Shown: positions 60,746-64,000 of the stretch, in pieces
Numbering within the stretch: the stretch's first letter is position 1
How the letters are laid out: each line of letters opens with the position of its first letter
Source: WJLG01 sp964602485
GTDB taxonomy: Bacteria; Patescibacteriota; Patescibacteriia; Patescibacteriales; WJLG01
Length of the DNA stretch: 64,000 nucleotides
Reading direction: 5' to 3'
Assembly: GCA_964602485.1 (NCBI GenBank)
Contig: CAZRQU010000003.1
Location: forward strand, 7,032-71,031
Made by a program: the position numbers and the translations under genes
Notes under the pieces: model-generated
What the model was told of the DNA's origin: nothing
The model's database searches: none
Seen by the model: only the letters and a program-made list of their open reading frames with translations

Positions 60746-61012
60746 ATGATTGAAGTTATCTCTATCTATATTTTAGCTAAAATCAAGAAAAAATCAAGTT
60801 ATCCTAATTTTTTACCTCATCTCCTGTCAATGGATAAAATAAATGCTGTTGGGAATGAATATTTTCCTTCTGACCGCCATATCTAAATTATACCACAGCA
60901 TGGTCCTCGGTAAACTAAAACGCCACAATCCTCTAAAGAGAGATTGTGGCTAAGCGAAAAATGTTTAAATACAAGACTATCCCTAATACTGCGGAAAAAA
61001 ATATTTAATTTA
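60746..61012. other. Intergenic region, 267 bases, with one terminator-like hairpin
   Basis: GCCACAATC (60922-60930) with GATTGTGGC (60942-60950) forms a stem followed on the minus strand by GTTTTAGTTT, a likely terminator for the 114-residue gene. I see no gene or clear promoter in the remainder. Confidence 0.6.
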
Positions 61013-61357
61013 TTAATAAGCTCCACCGAAACCGAAAAAATAAGTTAACACAACAAACAAAGGAAAAATAAACCAAATTAATAGTGGGATCACAATGCCT
61101 CTAAATACCCATTTTTTTTTATCTTTTTTACTACCCCCAACTAGCAGAAAAAAAAGTGTCACTGAAAATACAACTGGTGCTCCAACTAAATAAATCAAGG
61201 ATGTTAAAAATCCTTCTGAAAATATTGATTCAAAAAAAACAGACATTGCCTCTCCGAAAACAAACCATATAATAAAGAAAATCATCCAACATACAAATAT
61301 GCAAGCCAGATTATAAGCAATTGCCACTTTTTTATTTTTTTTTATTTTCTCCAACAT
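61013..61357 (-). CDS. Small three-helix membrane protein, unknown
   Basis: 114 residues with three hydrophobic helices (IAYNLACIFVCWMIFFIIWF; LTSLIYLVGAPVVFSVTLFF; IVIPLLIWFIFPLFVVLTYF) separated by short charged loops including KKDKKKW. No motif recognised. It begins four bases after the end of the large lipase-like gene and is probably co-transcribed with it. Confidence 0.7.
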   Translation of the reverse strand: MLEKIKKNKKVAIAYNLACIFVCWMIFFIIWFVFGEAMSVFFESIFSEGFLTSLIYLVGAPVVFSVTLFFLLVGGSKKDKKKWVFRGIVIPLLIWFIFPLFVVLTYFFGFGGAY

Positions 61358-61361
61358 AATT

Positions 61362-64000
61362 TTACTTATTAATTAAATATTCTATATCGTTTTTAATTAT
61401 ATCATATCCTTCTCGGCTCATCCATCCTAATCTTAGATAAATATCCAGCTTTTTAGACAACAGCCTATACTTAAGTTTGATAAATTTCTCGCTGATCTTG
61501 TCCAATTTTCCATTAACCCTGTCAAAGGCTTTCCCTAGCTTGTCCTCGCACCAATCTGATCCTTTTTTCTCGGTGCACCTTGCCAACATTTCCTCTTGTC
61601 TTTCGGTCCTCTTTTCATCCCTGATGCCGGCTCTTTCAATATGTTTGGCGATATTATCAATGTCTCTGGTTATTTTCTCATAAGCTTTATTGTTCATCAG
61701 CTCTTCGGCATAGGCCCTGTCAGCGTCCTTTTGAAGACTGGTAATATCAGCGATCACTTCGAAACTTATCTCGGTCTGCGCTTCGTTGCCGGCCTGATCA
61801 GAGGCTATTATTTTGATGAAATGTTCTCCAAGGGAGCGGTAGAACAAATCTATTTCCCGACCGTCTGTTTGTTCATTGTCAAAATATATCTTTACAGTAT
61901 CGGTGGCTATGCCGGAATGATCATCCGTAAGCAGATATTCGATATCCAATATCCCCGAATGGAATATCGGGATTTCGCTGTTCGGATAGATAATATCGAT
62001 CATTGGGACCTCCTTATCTATTTTAACCACTTCTGTCTTCGGCATCTCTTTGTTGCCGGCCCTATCTATTGAATAATAGATGATCGTGCCGGTTCCGCTC
62101 TCGTTGAAAATTATCGAATCTTGATAGCTTTGCCAGGTCTGGCCGTTGTCCAGGCTGCATTTGGTATTCAATATCCCGCTGGCAAAGCCGGCTTCTTCTG
62201 GGTCGTGGGCGGAGAGATCGATAGTGACGGAAGATATGTAATAATCGTTATTGCCGATCACTCCCGATATATTGATGGTGGTTTCCGGCTTAACAGTATC
62301 CTTTTGCTCTTCCTCGTCTAAAATGGAATCTGCTTCTTTGGCTTCTTCGAATTGTCCATCGCCGTCTTCATCGATATTCAACACATACTGAGCTTGTTCC
62401 GACTCGACAGAGATCGTAAAATTGGTTGAGGTGGACACTATCGGTATTTCGGAAAAATATATGGTCTTTTTCTTTTCATTGTTCTCGATCTCCTTAACTC
62501 GAACATCAAAAGTCCCGGTGCCGATAGCCTGTCCGACTATCCGGTATTCGCCATCATCTGGCAAGAACGCGAATTTATTCTCGCCGAAGGTCTCATATTC
62601 AACGCCTGGGATGTTCATTTCTATTTCTCCATCTTTATTCGGCCCGGTATGTCTGCCCTGATCATCATATACATGCAATTCGATCGGACTGAAGATGCCA
62701 AATAATTTCCCGCGTAAGCCGCATTCCGACATGTCTATCAATTTACTATGGTCATTTATATCAAATTCTTCATCCCGATCGTCTAAAATAGCTGCGATCA
62801 ATTCTTTCACGCCATCAGCGCTTGGAATTTCCGCGTGCTTTACTTTTTTAACATAATATTTTTTATCGCCAAACGCCTCTGCGCTAAGAAGCGGAACCGT
62901 CCCATCGCCATCTATTGTTGTAATGTCTGTCTCTATCTCTTTCTCAAATAACAGGCTACTATCAAGGTCAAACGCCCACTTCCAATTCAATGCTTTCATT
63001 TTCCCGATGGTCGAGATACCACAACCTATTATATTGAAGGAATTATCTATTTCAATATCATCAATTTTTGAATGTAGCTCTTCATTATATGGTAAAAGAT
63101 ACGAATTTCTTCCCATCTTGCCCATGAATTCAATCGTTTGCTCATAATTCAAATCGCCAATCGGCAACTGATTATCACCAATGCCGATATCCATATTACC
63201 ATTCTCAAATATTGCATAATTGGAAAAATAACTTTCATAATTCTTATCTTCTATATTAAAATATTCTTGGCTTGGTAAGAGCTGATATATAGAAGGCATA
63301 TTTTGTGATATTAATAGAAGCCTTTCAGCGTTTAGTCCCACACCGAACCCCTCAACGCCGAGTCTGATACCCAGATCATCTCCATTGTTCAAAATCTTAA
63401 ACGCTTTTGGTGCCCCATAATGAGGCGTGGCTATATCAATAAATTTATCTATATTATTTTTAGCCCCTTCATATTGATAGTTGGCAATATATGTCTTTAC
63501 CACCAGACCACCCATAGAATGGGCGATGATATCAACTTTTTCCGCACTGGTTGAGGCTTTGACATTCTCTATCATCTGCTTCAAATTGTTCACTTCCGAT
63601 CCGCTTTCATGACCGGCTATATAATTCAAGTCTAGACGCCAATCATACGGGAAAACAAACAGATCTTCTCCTTCAATATAATTATTGTCTTCTAACTCGT
63701 TTATTAGACCGAAAAATAAATTTTTACTCAAAACTGACCTTAACATATCGCTAGGGACTAAATTTATGCCGCCTTGACCATCATTTTCTAATACTAAATC
63801 ATTTAAATATTCATCGCTCGTCGACCAAAACATATTATCTCTATCTGTTGGGTCAAGTGGATTTCCAATATTCATCCAAATTTCTTCACTGCTTGTAGCA
63901 TTATCTAAATAGCTTCCAATTATCCCCGGCACGATAATCACTGGATCCCTTTCCGGTTGCGGCTCCCAGAACGGATCATGATAGGTCTTGAAATTAAGAT
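61362..64000 (-). CDS. Lipase-like alpha/beta hydrolase with Ig-like domains (N-terminus cut by window edge)
   Basis: At least 879 residues; the frame is open to the right edge (upstream residues read FWEPQPERDPVIIVPGIIGS), so the GTG at 63941 is not the true start. The hydrolase part has DPVIIVPGIIGS, YDWRLDLNYIAG and the nucleophile elbow AHSMGG within DIIAHSMGGLVV, like LCAT/PGAP1-type lipases, with DGDGTVPLLSAE for a later catalytic segment. Repeated Ig-like regions with Y-S-I-D-R-A-G-N-K and A-S-D-Q-A-G-N-E follow, then a helical C-terminus rich in charged residues (about 740-879). It is probably secreted, but the signal region is outside the window. Confidence 0.85.
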   Translation of the reverse strand, partial: LNFKTYHDPFWEPQPERDPVIIVPGIIGSYLDNATSSEEIWMNIGNPLDPTDRDNMFWSTSDEYLNDLVLENDGQGGINLVPSDMLRSVLSKNLFFGLINELEDNNYIEGEDLFVFPYDWRLDLNYIAGHESGSEVNNLKQMIENVKASTSAEKVDIIAHSMGGLVVKTYIANYQYEGAKNNIDKFIDIATPHYGAPKAFKILNNGDDLGIRLGVEGFGVGLNAERLLLISQNMPSIYQLLPSQEYFNIEDKNYESYFSNYAIFENGNMDIGIGDNQLPIGDLNYEQTIEFMGKMGRNSYLLPYNEELHSKIDDIEIDNSFNIIGCGISTIGKMKALNWKWAFDLDSSLLFEKEIETDITTIDGDGTVPLLSAEAFGDKKYYVKKVKHAEIPSADGVKELIAAILDDRDEEFDINDHSKLIDMSECGLRGKLFGIFSPIELHVYDDQGRHTGPNKDGEIEMNIPGVEYETFGENKFAFLPDDGEYRIVGQAIGTGTFDVRVKEIENNEKKKTIYFSEIPIVSTSTNFTISVESEQAQYVLNIDEDGDGQFEEAKEADSILDEEEQKDTVKPETTINISGVIGNNDYYISSVTIDLSAHDPEEAGFASGILNTKCSLDNGQTWQSYQDSIIFNESGTGTIIYYSIDRAGNKEMPKTEVVKIDKEVPMIDIIYPNSEIPIFHSGILDIEYLLTDDHSGIATDTVKIYFDNEQTDGREIDLFYRSLGEHFIKIIASDQAGNEAQTEISFEVIADITSLQKDADRAYAEELMNNKAYEKITRDIDNIAKHIERAGIRDEKRTERQEEMLARCTEKKGSDWCEDKLGKAFDRVNGKLDKISEKFIKLKYRLLSKKLDIYLRLGWMSREGYDIIKNDIEYLINK

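Noticed and set aside
1..64000. tRNA, rRNA or CRISPR arrays
   Set aside because: No cloverleaf with a GTTCGA-type arm, no rRNA core segments and no spaced direct repeats were seen. The only regular array is the contiguous 23-bp repeat, which lacks spacers.

Overview
The window looks like part of a small-genome Patescibacteria (CPR) chromosome, most likely a parcubacterial lineage. This is inference from gene content and style. There is a streamlined UvrC without its Cys cluster or helix-hairpin-helix tail, a ThrRS without the TGS domain, ribosomal proteins S1 and S16 with long Lys/Glu tails, a translin-family protein, a tandem PilB-type ATPase, and short AT-rich simple repeats that sit in frame inside conserved genes. 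The genetic code is standard: TGA ends uvrC and thrS. There is no rRNA, tRNA or CRISPR array. One 100-N assembly gap lies at 6249-6348.

Layout. 1-8.1 kb (minus strand): ftsH (cut by the left edge) behind a structured leader, rpsA, queA, an acetyltransferase, a membrane protein, a GIY-YIG gene bracketed by two REPIN-like repeats, ruvB and a DKNYY-repeat protein. 8.2-28 kb: UvrD-like helicase-nuclease, secreted beta-helix protein, uvrC/uvrB (convergent), a threonine T-box with thrS, a phosphatase, argS-glyQS, holA and uvrA. 28-32.4 kb (minus): an eight-gene metal/redox operon (DUF5320, two NifX-like proteins, ZIP transporter, MinD-ferredoxin ATPase, CDF transporter, DUF134, thioredoxin-like). 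32.5-33.2 kb: no credible protein gene, but a dense series of strong hairpins ending in a terminator, read here as a large structured RNA of about 0.6 kb. 33.2-36.6 kb (minus): suhB, phosphodiesterase, antiporter and amino-acid permease in one tight operon. 36.7-38.4 kb: two secreted-protein cassettes, each with its own near-consensus promoter, Shine-Dalgarno sequence and look-alike terminator. 38.5-44.6 kb (minus): translin, a tandem-fused PilB ATPase, a membrane protein and rpsP-khpA. 44.7-48.5 kb: MacB-type ABC transporter with two permeases, and a small Cys-rich protein. 48.5-53 kb (minus): rarA, folC and a CNNM-type protein. 53.1-57 kb: two tandem-propeller GH130-like proteins. 57-61 kb (minus): an AmmeMemoRadiSam pair with a membrane-anchored B-A fusion, thpR and a DUF4230 protein. 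61-64 kb: a lipase-like Ig-domain protein cut by the right edge.

How it fits together. Most genes are housekeeping: translation, nucleotide excision repair and recombination, proteolysis and queuosine modification. Accessory themes are metal/Fe-S handling, surface or secreted proteins, type IV pilus assembly and glycan metabolism. The items most worth following are the large structured RNA, the GIY-YIG/REPIN unit, the tandem ATPase, the anchored AmmeMemoRadiSam fusion, the T-box, the matched erosion of UvrB and UvrC, and the in-frame simple repeats.
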